Assembly (NCBI GenBank): GCA_947454705.1
Contig: CANGKZ010000053.1
Span: 1 to 34,391 of the forward strand
Direction of reading: 5' to 3'
Length of the DNA: 34,391 nt
Origin: Verrucomicrobiota bacterium
GTDB taxonomy: Bacteria > Verrucomicrobiota > Verrucomicrobiia > Limisphaerales > UBA9464
Shown: positions 1-8,624 of the stretch, in pieces
How positions within the stretch are numbered: position 1 is the stretch's first letter
Layout of the letters: each line of letters starts with the position of its first letter
Notes under the pieces: generated by a model
Seen by the model: only the letters and a program-made list of their open reading frames with translations
Told to the model about the DNA's origin: nothing
Databases searched by the model: none
Made by a program: the position numbers and the translations under genes

Positions 1-567
1 AGTGCGGTGGCAGAGCGCAGCGTCGACACCGCTTTCGAAACCGATCGTGGTGCCGCACCGACCGATGACATCGCATCGGCCTAGAAAACATCCCCGAATC
101 CCCTCTGCGTCTCCGCGCCTCTGCGGTTTCTTTGCCCTGCTGCGCGGTATGCGTTGCAATGCGTCGCCCCTTGTATAAGTGGGGCGCGCGATTATTCACG
201 GCGCGGGTGGAACCGCGCCCTCCACAATGTTTGCGGCCTATGCGCTCGGTGGCCCCCATCCAGGGTGGAGGGCGTGGTTCCACCCACGCCCCATATTCGC
301 CTGCGGACCCCGTGTGAAGTCGCAGGCCGAAATGTGGAAACAACCGCTGAGAATCGCCGCCGCGCGATTTTGGAGTGCGGTGGCAGAGCGGAGCGTCGAC
401 ACCGCTTTCGAAACCGTTCGTGGTGCCACACCGACCGGTGACATCGCATCAGCCTAAGAAACATCCACGAATCCACCCTGCGTCTCCGCGCCTCTGCGGT
501 TCATTTGCCCTGCTCCGCGGTTGGCGTTGACCAAAGCGGCGTGGCGCTGCGCTTCCCGCCGCACTCC
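1..567 (+). repeat. Family 1 large repeat array, copy 1 (left end cut by window)
   Basis: A unit beginning GAGTGCGGTGGCAGAGCG recurs at position 373, so the period is about 373 bp. After the second, partial unit the array ends in CCGCCGCACTCC at 567. That terminus is the reverse complement of the unit start, so the array has inverted termini. The units contain the phrase TCTCCGCGCCTCTGCGGTT and a pair of long inverted arms around GGCGCGGGTGGAACC. Open frames on both strands here are by-products of the G+C-rich palindromes and look non-coding. Near-identical DNA lies at 20120-21060, and an inverted, modified form at 33294-34052. Confidence 0.9.
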
Positions 568-728
568 AAAAGACCGCGTCGTGCAAACCTTCGCGCCCCT
601 TCAACTCTCCAACGTTTCAACCGTTTCACGATCCCACATGATGTGCCCATTTTGCCCAGTTGATCTTAAAAACTCGCGCAGCCGACTCTTGCCTTGAAAC
701 AGACCGGGATCGCTGAATTTGATTTCGC
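568..728. other. Intergenic flank with a TTCAA-type oligonucleotide motif
   Basis: No gene is visible. The stretch 600-629 is a short run of TTCAAC/TTTCAACC phrases in roughly 8-base steps. It resembles the motif at 7784-7820 and the reverse complement of those at 7569-7602 and 28275-28310. The last bases before the next gene (TTTGATTTCGC) are identical to those before the response regulator at 7905. I see no convincing -35/-10 pair. Confidence 0.5.
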
Positions 729-2234
729 ATGAGTTCAAGGAGGGTGGTTGTCACATGGCTGTGTTTTGTCGTCGCTTTGAGTTGGTTCCATTCATCCGGA
801 ATGGCGGCTCCTTGGCGCGTCTACAACGGTCCCACTCTTGTGATGCTGAGCGATGCGGATGAGACGCTCGCACGCAGGCGCATCGAGAATCTGGAGCATT
901 TTCGCACGGCGATGATTGCCTATATGGGCGAAGCATCGGCCACCCGGCTTCCCACCCGTTTGCTGTATTTCGGGAATCACCAGGAATTTGGACGCCACGA
1001 AGCAGACATCCTCGGCAAGAAAAGTGAGTTCGACGGTTTCTACTATGCTGATCGATTCCAGAATCTGATCGCGGCTGACGCAGAGGAAGACGTCACAAAC
1101 CTCGGTCAGGTCCTTCGACACGAGTTCGTGCATCTTCTGTGTCGGGCCCAGCAGAACACCTGGCCGTTTTGGCTCAGAGAGGGAATTGCCGAATGCCTTT
1201 CCACCGCTGCCATGGGGACGAATGAGGTTGTGCTGGGCATTCCCCCCAAGGGTTCGCTCAATGCCGTCAATTACCTGACCCGCCCGCCACTTCGCGAGCT
1301 GATTACTGCCTCCGACGAATCCATACGCGCCTTGTCGGGCGAGAGACTCCAAGCCTACTACGGTGAGAGCTGGCTCCTGACCCATCTCCTGGTGTTCAAC
1401 GCCAAGCGCGAGAACGCCGGCAAGGCCGATCAATTCCTGAAACTGATCACCGACGGAGCCTCCACCACCAATGCCCTGAAACGCGCTTGTGGATGGTCTC
1501 CGATGAACCTCGCATCGGAAGTCGCCCGCTACCAGAGCCGGGGCCGATTCAAGCTGGTGAAACTGCAACTGACCAATGCGGCTCCGGTGGCGATTGCAGT
1601 CCGGCCGGCATCCCCCGGCGAATTCAATCATTGGCTGGGCCACTGGCTGCTCGCCGGAAATAAAACCAATGAAGCCGCAGTCCAATTCCGACTCTCCGAG
1701 AAGGCCGAACCCGGCTCCGCTCTCAGCGAGTTCGGACTCGGGCTCTCGGAGCAACGCATGGGCCGGTTCAATCTGTCCGTGGACCACCTGCGCACCGCAC
1801 GAGCGAAGGATCCGAGGAATTACGAAATCCTGTTTCACCTCGCGTGGTCGCTCGCTCTCGATTCGGAACGCCTGCTTCTGGGGCCCGTCGTCCCGGCACA
1901 CAATCCCAGCGAGGAGATTTGTGATTTGCTTCTGGAATGCCTGCTGCTTCGTCCGGATTTTGTTCCCGCCTACGACCTTCTGGGCCGCGTCGAACACGCC
2001 CGCGGCCATCTCCAGAAAGCCACCGACGCGCTGGTCAAGGCGATCACGCTGGCCACGTTCGAGGATTCAACCCGGCTGGAACTCGCCCGCGTGTTGCGCG
2101 ATGGGAAGCGTCGCGATCTCGCCCGCGTCCAGTTCCAGCTGGTGGCCTCCAATCCCCGCAACAAACTCGCGGCGAAGGAAGCTGCCGCAGACCTCGCGCG
2201 CATGGATTCCAAACCGGAACCGGCCCCGAAGTGA
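729..2234 (+). CDS. Secreted gluzincin-type metallopeptidase (DUF1570/peptidase MA-like) with TPR-like repeats
   Basis: This 501-residue protein has a hydrophobic signal peptide (about residues 8-26). A zinc-peptidase signature follows: HEFVH at 131-135 supplies two histidines and the catalytic Glu, and E151 in the downstream WLREGIAE segment fits the third ligand of gluzincins. Residues about 295-490 carry helical tetratricopeptide-like repeats, as in DUF1570/peptidase MA-like proteins of Planctomycetota and Verrucomicrobiota. It probably acts as a periplasmic or extracellular peptidase with a protein-binding tail; the substrate is unknown. I chose the ATG at 729 because it precedes the signal peptide. 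A GGAGG at 739-743 lies inside the reading frame and does not match a better in-frame start. An SGNH lipoprotein gene follows after 85 bp on the same strand. Confidence 0.8.
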   Translation: MSSRRVVVTWLCFVVALSWFHSSGMAAPWRVYNGPTLVMLSDADETLARRRIENLEHFRTAMIAYMGEASATRLPTRLLYFGNHQEFGRHEADILGKKSEFDGFYYADRFQNLIAADAEEDVTNLGQVLRHEFVHLLCRAQQNTWPFWLREGIAECLSTAAMGTNEVVLGIPPKGSLNAVNYLTRPPLRELITASDESIRALSGERLQAYYGESWLLTHLLVFNAKRENAGKADQFLKLITDGASTTNALKRACGWSPMNLASEVARYQSRGRFKLVKLQLTNAAPVAIAVRPASPGEFNHWLGHWLLAGNKTNEAAVQFRLSEKAEPGSALSEFGLGLSEQRMGRFNLSVDHLRTARAKDPRNYEILFHLAWSLALDSERLLLGPVVPAHNPSEEICDLLLECLLLRPDFVPAYDLLGRVEHARGHLQKATDALVKAITLATFEDSTRLELARVLRDGKRRDLARVQFQLVASNPRNKLAAKEAAADLARMDSKPEPAPK

Positions 2235-2319
2235 ACGCAGCGGACGGGGTTGGAATCCTGGGGCCCGACTTGGTTTTCGGCTTTTCCCGGCGGCAGATCG
2301 GCGAATAGTTTGGGCCACC

Positions 2320-3132
2320 ATGCGCCCGCTCCCCGTCCTGTCGACTTTGATCACGGTTTCAATGCTGCTCGCCTCCTGTTCCACCGTTCCGTCCATCGCC
2401 CCGCGCACTCCGGTTCCGGGCGATGCCGATTATCCCACCGAAGCGCGCAGCGACCGGCACACGGAAAAAGTCGCCGCCGTTCGCTCGGGACATTACGAGC
2501 TGGCCATGATCGGCGATTCCATCACCCACAGCGTCGGGGAGATGCCGGGCTCGATCTACGACTCGCTCAAGGAGGTCTGGGCGCGCCACTACGCCCCGCG
2601 CAAGGCGATCAATCTTGGGTACAGCGGCTACCGCACCGAGAACATCCTGTGGAACCTGATGAACGGGGAACTGGAATTCCAGGAATCACCCAAGGTTGCG
2701 GTCATTCTTCTCGGCACCAACAACACCGACGACCGGAATTTCAAAACCGTCCACACCGCGGAGCAGATCCTCGACGGCACCCGCGCCATCGTGAAGCTCA
2801 TCCGCGAGCGGCATCCCACCACGAAGATCCTCATCCTCCGCATTTTCCCGCGCGGGGGCGACTGGCAGCCCGGCTACGCGGCGCGCGTGTTCCACGGAAG
2901 CGAGCAATGCGTGGCCACGGTCAACAAGGCCGGACTCCTCACCCGCTCGCTGGCCGACAACCAACACGTGTTCTGGCTCGATGTGAACTCCGTGTTCCTC
3001 CGGTCCGACGGCAGCATCAACACCGATCTCATGCCCGACCTGCTGCATCCCAACCAGGCCGGTGCCGAAGCCTGGGCCCAGGCAATCCTGCCCACCGTGG
3101 ATCGCTTGCTCGGCCGCACCGCATCGAAATAA
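2320..3132 (+). CDS. SGNH/GDSL-type hydrolase lipoprotein (PAF-acetylhydrolase-like)
   Basis: This is a 270-residue lipoprotein: a hydrophobic N-terminus ends in the lipobox LLASC, with Cys20 as the lipidated residue. All SGNH blocks are present: GDSIT with nucleophile S67, the block II Gly in NLGYSG (about 99-103), GTNN with N134, and DLLHPN with D240 and H243. The spacing resembles platelet-activating-factor acetylhydrolase-like esterases, which in these phyla often remove acetyl groups from polysaccharides. The real substrate cannot be read from sequence. The frame stays open back to 1576, but that part overlaps the peptidase gene. The ATG at 2320 directly precedes the lipoprotein signal and is clearly the better start. 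It is probably anchored facing the periplasm. Confidence 0.85.
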   Translation: MRPLPVLSTLITVSMLLASCSTVPSIAPRTPVPGDADYPTEARSDRHTEKVAAVRSGHYELAMIGDSITHSVGEMPGSIYDSLKEVWARHYAPRKAINLGYSGYRTENILWNLMNGELEFQESPKVAVILLGTNNTDDRNFKTVHTAEQILDGTRAIVKLIRERHPTTKILILRIFPRGGDWQPGYAARVFHGSEQCVATVNKAGLLTRSLADNQHVFWLDVNSVFLRSDGSINTDLMPDLLHPNQAGAEAWAQAILPTVDRLLGRTASK

Positions 3133-3213
3133 TCGCGGTCCCGCCACAAGGACCATTGCCGATGCGATTAGCGGCCCTCTAGGATCGCGCATCGATTCGA
3201 TCCGTTTCGATTC

Positions 3214-5115
3214 ATGCGCCGCATCACCTCCATCACGCTGGGACTCGCGCTCACCACGGGCCTCGCCGCCCGCGGGGAATCGGCGGACCAACTTTGGTCC
3301 AAGAAGGTGCAGCCCCTGTTTGATCTGCACTGCGTGAAGTGCCACGGCCCGCTGGAGCAAAAGAGCGGACTCGAACTCGACCGGACGGAGGCCGTGTTGA
3401 AGGGCGGCGACGAAGGACTGGTGGTGGTTCCCGGCGATGCGACCAAGAGCCGTCTGGTTCGCTACCTCGCCCCGGATGCCGATCCCCACATGCCGCCGAA
3501 GAAGCAGCTGTCGGAGGCGGACCGCGCGGCCGTCGCTGAATGGGTGATCGCACTTAAATCGGCACCCGCCGCCAGTGCCGCTGCCCCAGCGAAAGCGCCG
3601 CGACCGGCGAAGAAGTACGAAACGCTCACCGCCGCGATCGATGGATGGATCGCAGAGGGCTGGGCCGAACGAGGCATTCAACCTTCGGCCCCGGCAACGG
3701 ATCCAGTCTGGTGCCGCCGGGTCTATCTCGATCTGGCCGGACGCATCCCTACGGCGCAGGAGCTGGCCGAGTTTCTCGCCGCCCCGGCCGACACCCGTCG
3801 TGCCGCGTTGGTGGACCGGCTGCTGTCGGCCCCGGAGTATGCGGTTCGCATGCGTGAATTGTGGGACGTGTTCCTCATGGGCCGCCCCAAGCGCGATTCG
3901 CACGAGGATCGCCGACGCCAGAACGGCTGGTGGTCCTTTCTCGAAACCGCCTTCCGCGAGAATCGCCCCTGGGATGAAACCGTCCGCGCGCTGCTGATCG
4001 GACGTCCATCACGCCCCGAGGACAAGGGCGCGTCCTGGTTCCTCTACGAACGACGCAACGAGCATCAACAAATCGCCGAAGCCGTGGCCCCGGTGGTGTA
4101 TGGAACCAAAATTGATTGTGCCCAATGCCACGACCATCCCCTCACCCGCGAGATCAAGCAGGCGCACTACTGGGGACTCGTCGCTGCGTTCAATCGCAGC
4201 AAGAACGTGGACGGCGGTAGCGAGGTGGGCGAATCAGCCATCGGTGGATTCATCAATTTCACCAACCTGAAGAAGGAGTCGCAGCCCGCCGTGGTGCTGC
4301 TCTTGAACGGACGCAAGGTGGACGAGGTCCGGCCCGCAGCGGATCAGAAGGAGTCCGATTCCGATGCGCTGTACGTCGATCCCAAGGCCAAGGCAAAGGT
4401 GCCAAAGCAGTCGCGTCGGGAGGCCTTCGCCGAAGCTGCCACGCGTGACAATCCCCTGCTCGCCCGGGCGTTCGTGAACCGCATGTGGGCTGCCCTCATC
4501 GGCCGCGGCGTGGTGCATCCGGCCGATGAAATGAACGGGCGCAATCCGCCGAGCCATCCGGAGTTGCTCGATGCGCTGGCCACCGGATTTGCCGCCGACC
4601 ACCACGACATTCGCCATCTGCTCCGGGCCATTCTGCTTAGCCGGGTGTATGGGTTGTCCGGCGGAGTGACCGTGCCCGACGCGTTCGCCTCCGCCCCGGA
4701 GCGTCCGCTCACCGCGGAACAGATTGCCCGATCCTGGTGCGTCGCCCTGGGGCGTCCGACCGATCAGGACTCGCTGCGTCGCGCAGTAGTTCAAGCTCTG
4801 CCCGACGTGCTCCCGCGCGATTACAACGCCACCTTCCAGCAAGCCCAGTTCCTGGCGAATTCTCCGGCATTTGCCGAGATCTTGAAGCCCGTCGAAGGCG
4901 GAGCGATCCGGCGCATTGCCTCCCTTCCCGATCCGGAGGAACGCGTGCGTCAGACTTTTTTGGCCGTGTACGGACGCACGCCCGATGCCGAGGAACTCCG
5001 GGCCTCGGTTTCTTTGCTGAAGCCCAAGGGCAACCCGCCGGCGGATGCGGCCGCCGGCGTGTCCGATCTGTTCTGGGCATTGCTCACCAGCGCGGAATTC
5101 CTCACCCTTCCGTGA
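3214..5115 (+). CDS. Secreted haem protein, PSCyt1-DUF1549-DUF1553 type
   Basis: This 633-residue protein has a signal peptide (about 1-23) and a cytochrome c-like PSCyt1 domain with CVKCH (C40, C43, H44) and a candidate axial Met in HMPP (M93). An Ala/Pro linker leads to DUF1549 (about 136-320), which holds a second haem-type motif CAQCH (C302, C305, H306). DUF1553 follows at the C-terminus (about 400-630), with a typical NRMWA segment. The family is found mainly in Planctomycetota and Verrucomicrobiota and has no established reaction; a secreted redox role is inferred from the haem motifs. It is shorter than many relatives and lacks the CARCHxHKFDP form seen in the homologue at 22630-25524. 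A DUF1501 gene follows 25 bp later and a WD40 gene after that, which suggests one transcript. Confidence 0.88.
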   Translation: MRRITSITLGLALTTGLAARGESADQLWSKKVQPLFDLHCVKCHGPLEQKSGLELDRTEAVLKGGDEGLVVVPGDATKSRLVRYLAPDADPHMPPKKQLSEADRAAVAEWVIALKSAPAASAAAPAKAPRPAKKYETLTAAIDGWIAEGWAERGIQPSAPATDPVWCRRVYLDLAGRIPTAQELAEFLAAPADTRRAALVDRLLSAPEYAVRMRELWDVFLMGRPKRDSHEDRRRQNGWWSFLETAFRENRPWDETVRALLIGRPSRPEDKGASWFLYERRNEHQQIAEAVAPVVYGTKIDCAQCHDHPLTREIKQAHYWGLVAAFNRSKNVDGGSEVGESAIGGFINFTNLKKESQPAVVLLLNGRKVDEVRPAADQKESDSDALYVDPKAKAKVPKQSRREAFAEAATRDNPLLARAFVNRMWAALIGRGVVHPADEMNGRNPPSHPELLDALATGFAADHHDIRHLLRAILLSRVYGLSGGVTVPDAFASAPERPLTAEQIARSWCVALGRPTDQDSLRRAVVQALPDVLPRDYNATFQQAQFLANSPAFAEILKPVEGGAIRRIASLPDPEERVRQTFLAVYGRTPDAEELRASVSLLKPKGNPPADAAAGVSDLFWALLTSAEFLTLP

Positions 5116-5140
5116 AACCATTCCACGGCATCGCGCAGAC

Positions 5141-6478
5141 ATGAACACCCCTGATCCCATCCGCGAGCCCGCCCCCGGGGCGTGCCGCACCGATGAGCAC
5201 GTGTTGCATCGTCGCCTGTTCCTCAAGGGGCTCGCGGGCGGTGCGGCGTCGGTGGCCAGCTTCAGCGGTCTGTTCCAAAACCCCGGGTTTGCCGCCGATG
5301 TGAAGCGCGCCCAAAAACGGTGCATTCTCCTCTGGCTCTGCGGCGCCCCGAGCCAGTTCGAAACGTGGGATCCCAAGCCCGGCCGCCCCAGCAGCGGTCC
5401 CTTTGGAAGCATTCCCACCGCCATTCCCGGCATTCATTTTTCGTCGCTCATGCCGCGGTGCGCGTCGATCGCGGACCGGTTGAACATCGTGCGCAGCATG
5501 AAGACCGCGCAGACGGAACACCTGCAGGCCATCACCCTGCTGCAGCGTGGAAATCCGGAGCGCGCGGGCTTCACGCGTCCCACCCTCGGGAGCTCGATCT
5601 CGCACGCCCTGGGTCAGCTCGATTCGCCGATTCCGAATTTCGTCTTCATCGATCCCATCCCCGGCGGCAACGAGTTTGAAACCTTCAAGGCGGGCAACTG
5701 GGCCGGCTGGCTCGGATCCGAGCACGCCCCGGTTCGTGTGGGCGGTGATTACACGCGGCTCATCGCGCAGGCCGCGGAAACGATTCCCACGCACGATCGC
5801 GAATCGCGCGAAACCCTGCGCCGGTTTCTCACCGCGAAGTTCGAACGCGACCGCCAAAGCTCAGTTGCGCGAAGCCAGAACGCCGCGTTCGAGCGGATGC
5901 GCGGCATGTCGGCAAGCGCAGACCTGTTCGACCTGAACAAACTCCCCGCCGCCGACCGCGAACGCTACGGCCCTGGGAGCTTCGCGCAGCACACGCTGAT
6001 GGCGCGAAATCTGGTCGAACACGGGGCCCCGTTTGTGATGGTTGCGAACGGCATGAACTGGGACAATCACGTGTTCCAGCATGAGATCCACCAGATGCTC
6101 GTGCCCGAGCTCGACCGCGTGCTCCACAACCTGATTCAGGACCTCGAAGACCGGCGCATGCTCGATTCGACGCTCGTGGTGGCCATGGGGGAATTTGGAC
6201 GAACGCCGTGGCTGAACACCTCGCGCGGACGCGACCATTACCCGAATGCCTGGAGCATGATGATGACCGGATGCGGCCTGAAGCGAGGCGTGGTCACCGG
6301 AGCCACCGATGCCGACGGCGTGGACGTGATCGAGAAGCCGTACAACGAACAGAATCTCTTCGCGACGATTTTCACCGCGCTCGGACTCGATCCCCACGCC
6401 GAGTACGACCTGCCTGGAATGCCCACCTTTCACCGGGTGGAAAACCACGCCGAACCCATCCGCGAACTCCTCGCCTGA
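5141..6478 (+). CDS. DUF1501 family protein, Tat-exported
   Basis: The 445-residue product begins with a twin-arginine leader (HRRLFLKG, R24-R25, followed by an Ala/Gly-rich stretch), so export in folded form is likely. The body fits DUF1501, a family related to alkaline phosphatase/sulfatase folds: LWLCGAPSQFETWDPKP near the N-terminus, then ALGQL, GNWAGWLG, NWDNH and a late MGEFGRTP segment. No enzymatic activity is established for the family. DUF1501 genes are normally paired with PSCyt1/DUF1549/DUF1553 genes, as here (25 bp gap upstream). The frame is open from 5045, but the ATG at 5141 avoids overlap with the upstream gene and puts the Tat motif at the usual distance. The WD40 gene starts 10 bp after the stop. 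Confidence 0.9.
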   Translation: MNTPDPIREPAPGACRTDEHVLHRRLFLKGLAGGAASVASFSGLFQNPGFAADVKRAQKRCILLWLCGAPSQFETWDPKPGRPSSGPFGSIPTAIPGIHFSSLMPRCASIADRLNIVRSMKTAQTEHLQAITLLQRGNPERAGFTRPTLGSSISHALGQLDSPIPNFVFIDPIPGGNEFETFKAGNWAGWLGSEHAPVRVGGDYTRLIAQAAETIPTHDRESRETLRRFLTAKFERDRQSSVARSQNAAFERMRGMSASADLFDLNKLPAADRERYGPGSFAQHTLMARNLVEHGAPFVMVANGMNWDNHVFQHEIHQMLVPELDRVLHNLIQDLEDRRMLDSTLVVAMGEFGRTPWLNTSRGRDHYPNAWSMMMTGCGLKRGVVTGATDADGVDVIEKPYNEQNLFATIFTALGLDPHAEYDLPGMPTFHRVENHAEPIRELLA

Positions 6479-6488
6479 GGCCACGTCC

Positions 6489-7589
6489 ATGAAGCTCACT
6501 CTGATCAAGGACCACAAGCTGCCCACCGGCGTGCTGGGGCTCGCGGTGTCGGCCGATGGCAAACGTGCCTTCACCGCCTGCGCCGATGGAACGTTATCAG
6601 CCCTCGATTTGGAAACCGGCCACGCCGAGATTTTCGAAGAGCGGCACACCTCGTTCGCCAGCGGATGCGTGCTCCTGCCCGATGGCCAGACCCTGATCTC
6701 CGCAGGATACGACGGATCACTGATCTGGCACGACGTCGCCACCCGCCGCAGCCGCCTGCGCATCCAGGCGCACCATTTTTGGAGCTGGCAGCTGGCGCTT
6801 TCCCCCGACGGTCGTCGTGTGGCGAGCTGCACCGGCCAGTACCTGCCGGGCGGATGGAAGTACGAGCCCGCCGTGGAAACCGAGGCTTCGGTGAAGGTGT
6901 ACGACACCAAGACCGGAGATCGCATCGCCGCACTGCACCACGGTCCGCCCGTGTTGAGCTGCGCATTCAGTCCGGACAGCCGGAACCTGGCCGCGGCGAA
7001 CATGCTCGGTGAAGTGCGCGTGTGGGATTTGGCGAACGTGCAACCGGGGCAGGCGCGTGAACCGATCTCCAAATGGTCCACGTCGGACTTCACCTCCTGG
7101 GGCACGACCAAGACGCATCATTACTGCGGCGGCATCTACGCCCTCGCCTTCGCTCCGGGTGCGGACCAACTCATCGGCTGCGGCATGGGCCCGATGGGCG
7201 ATCCGATGGCCGGCAACGGCAAGATGACCTGGCAGCGCTGGGCCTGGCGCAAGGGCGAGCGAGTGGACCAAATTCGGGACGGTCAGCACGGCACGGGGTT
7301 GATGGAAACGCTGGCGTGGCATCCCGACGGGAAACATTTCCTCATGGGCGGACGCCAGGCGCAGGGCACGTGGAATGCGGCTGTGTTCTCCGCGGCCGAT
7401 GGAACGCTGGCCCATTCCATCGACACCAAAAAACGCATCACCCGCGCGCAGTTCAGCGCCGATGGGGCCACGCTGTTTCTCGCCGGTGCGAACGGCCAGG
7501 GCGCGCGCAAGGACGGCGTGTGGCCCGCGTGGGGAAGACTGCAGTCGTACCGGGTTGAGCGTGCCGAAGTTGAAGGGCTGAAAAGTTGA
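6489..7589 (+). CDS. WD40-repeat beta-propeller protein without signal peptide
   Basis: This 366-residue protein consists of about seven WD40-like blades. Recurrent LSPDGRRVAS/FSPDSRNLAA strands are followed by V-x-V-W/Y-D segments, for example VKVYDTKTG and VRVWDLANV. No signal peptide or membrane helix is visible at the start (MKLTLIKDHKLPTG), so by sequence it would stay in the cytoplasm although its operon partners are exported. WD40 proteins are usually binding scaffolds, and a role in assembly or regulation of the upstream pair is only an inference. The last codons and the stop lie inside a repeat (GTTGAAG-type motif at 7569-7602), which suggests that a small element defines its present C-terminus. 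Confidence 0.85.
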   Translation: MKLTLIKDHKLPTGVLGLAVSADGKRAFTACADGTLSALDLETGHAEIFEERHTSFASGCVLLPDGQTLISAGYDGSLIWHDVATRRSRLRIQAHHFWSWQLALSPDGRRVASCTGQYLPGGWKYEPAVETEASVKVYDTKTGDRIAALHHGPPVLSCAFSPDSRNLAAANMLGEVRVWDLANVQPGQAREPISKWSTSDFTSWGTTKTHHYCGGIYALAFAPGADQLIGCGMGPMGDPMAGNGKMTWQRWAWRKGERVDQIRDGQHGTGLMETLAWHPDGKHFLMGGRQAQGTWNAAVFSAADGTLAHSIDTKKRITRAQFSADGATLFLAGANGQGARKDGVWPAWGRLQSYRVERAEVEGLKS

Positions 7590-7820
7590 AGCGTTGAAGG
7601 GGAATCCGACGCTGGCGCGAGCGTTGTCTCATCCGTTTGGAGTCCCAGCTTCGGACGGTTCTGGGAGGCGCGCGAGGAGTCGGCCCGAGGAAGGAATCTG
7701 GCCCTTCGGTTGTATTCACCGCCCAACAGCCGAGCCGCGTAAACACGGTACTCCAAACGAGAGACCAGCACCCTGCCCTCCTCTTCAACCCTTTAACTTT
7801 TCAACCCTTCAACTTTCACC
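7569..7820. repeat. Inverted-repeat intergenic element with GTTGAA-type ends
   Basis: The left end (7569-7602) is a run of GTTGAAG/CTGAAAAG phrases. The right end (7784-7820) is the same motif in inverse orientation (TTCAACC/TTTTCAACC). Nested inside is a perfect 10-bp inverted pair, CGTTTGGAGT at 7634-7643 and ACTCCAAACG at 7750-7759. Inner flanks TCTC and GAGA extend the symmetry imperfectly. The left motif recurs with one visible mismatch over about 30 bases at 28275-28310. No gene lies in 7590-7904 apart from these elements. Confidence 0.75.
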
Positions 7821-7904
7821 GACAAAAACCGGCATTCTTCCACAGCATTGCCACAACGCCTCAATCCGGGCACGATTTCTGCGGCGCCTCATTTTTGATT
7901 TCGC

Positions 7905-8624
7905 ATGCGCATTTTGGTCCTGGAAGACGAACCCCAGCTCGCCCGCCACGTGACCCGGGCCTTGGAACGGCACGGTCACGAGGCCACCGCCTGCCATGAT
8001 GGAGCCGAGGGCTGCAAGGTCGCCCTGGAGTACGCCCCAGATTTGATCGTCCTCGACCTGAACCTGCCGAACCTCGACGGCCTGTCCGTCCTCGCCCGGC
8101 TCAAGGAATCGCGCCTGCCCGCGCGGGTCATCATCCTCACCGCACGCGGCGATGTGGAACACCGGGTGAAGGGATTGAAGGCCGGAGCAGACGACTACCT
8201 CGCCAAGCCCTTTTCGATGGAGGAGCTCATTGCTCGAATCGAAGCACTCGGACGCCGCGGGGGCAGTCCGAGTCCGTCGGAATCCCTCCGGGTGGCGGAT
8301 CTTCAGGTGGACATCCAATCGCGTCGCGTCGCCCGGTCGGGTCAAACGCTCGCTCTTTCGCCGCGCGAGTTCGATGTGCTGCTCGTTCTTGCCCGGGAAC
8401 CTGGTCGCGTGTTTTCGCGCACCGAATTGTGCGAACGCGTTTGGCAGCGTGATTACGAGTACGACACCCGCACGGTGGAAATCCTGATCGCTCGTCTTCG
8501 CAAGAAGGTGGACGCAGGATTCGCCTCCGCGTTGATTCACACCATTCGCAGCGTGGGCTACACCCTCCGCCCGGGCGATGCACCAGTCCGCGAGGACAAG
8601 TCCCATGATACAGAAGCCGTCTAA
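7905..8624 (+). CDS. OmpR/PhoB-family response regulator
   Basis: This 239-residue protein has an N-terminal receiver domain with the acidic pair E7/D8, phosphoacceptor D51, T79 and K101 (LAKPF), all conserved. A C-terminal winged-helix DNA-binding domain follows (about 137-232, including LSPREFDVLLVLARE and IRSVGYTLR). It should bind DNA as a dimer when phosphorylated. The cognate kinase is almost certainly the histidine kinase at 9264-11060, two genes downstream. The ATG at 7905 starts directly on the receiver domain and is preceded by TTTGATTTCGC, a leader shared with the gene at 729. The next gene starts 20 bp before this stop, so translation is probably coupled. Direct targets are unknown; its own operon is the natural candidate. 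Confidence 0.93.
   Translation: MRILVLEDEPQLARHVTRALERHGHEATACHDGAEGCKVALEYAPDLIVLDLNLPNLDGLSVLARLKESRLPARVIILTARGDVEHRVKGLKAGADDYLAKPFSMEELIARIEALGRRGGSPSPSESLRVADLQVDIQSRRVARSGQTLALSPREFDVLLVLAREPGRVFSRTELCERVWQRDYEYDTRTVEILIARLRKKVDAGFASALIHTIRSVGYTLRPGDAPVREDKSHDTEAV
8592..8596 (+). promoter_or_regulatory. Ribosome binding site for the copper protein
   Basis: GAGGA lies 8 bases before the ATG at 8605. It supports that start over the upstream in-frame ATG at 8578, which would add nine residues before the signal peptide. Confidence 0.55.

Noticed and set aside
1576-2319. The N-terminal extension of the SGNH frame
   Set aside because: It overlaps the peptidase gene in another frame. The lipoprotein signal begins at 2320.
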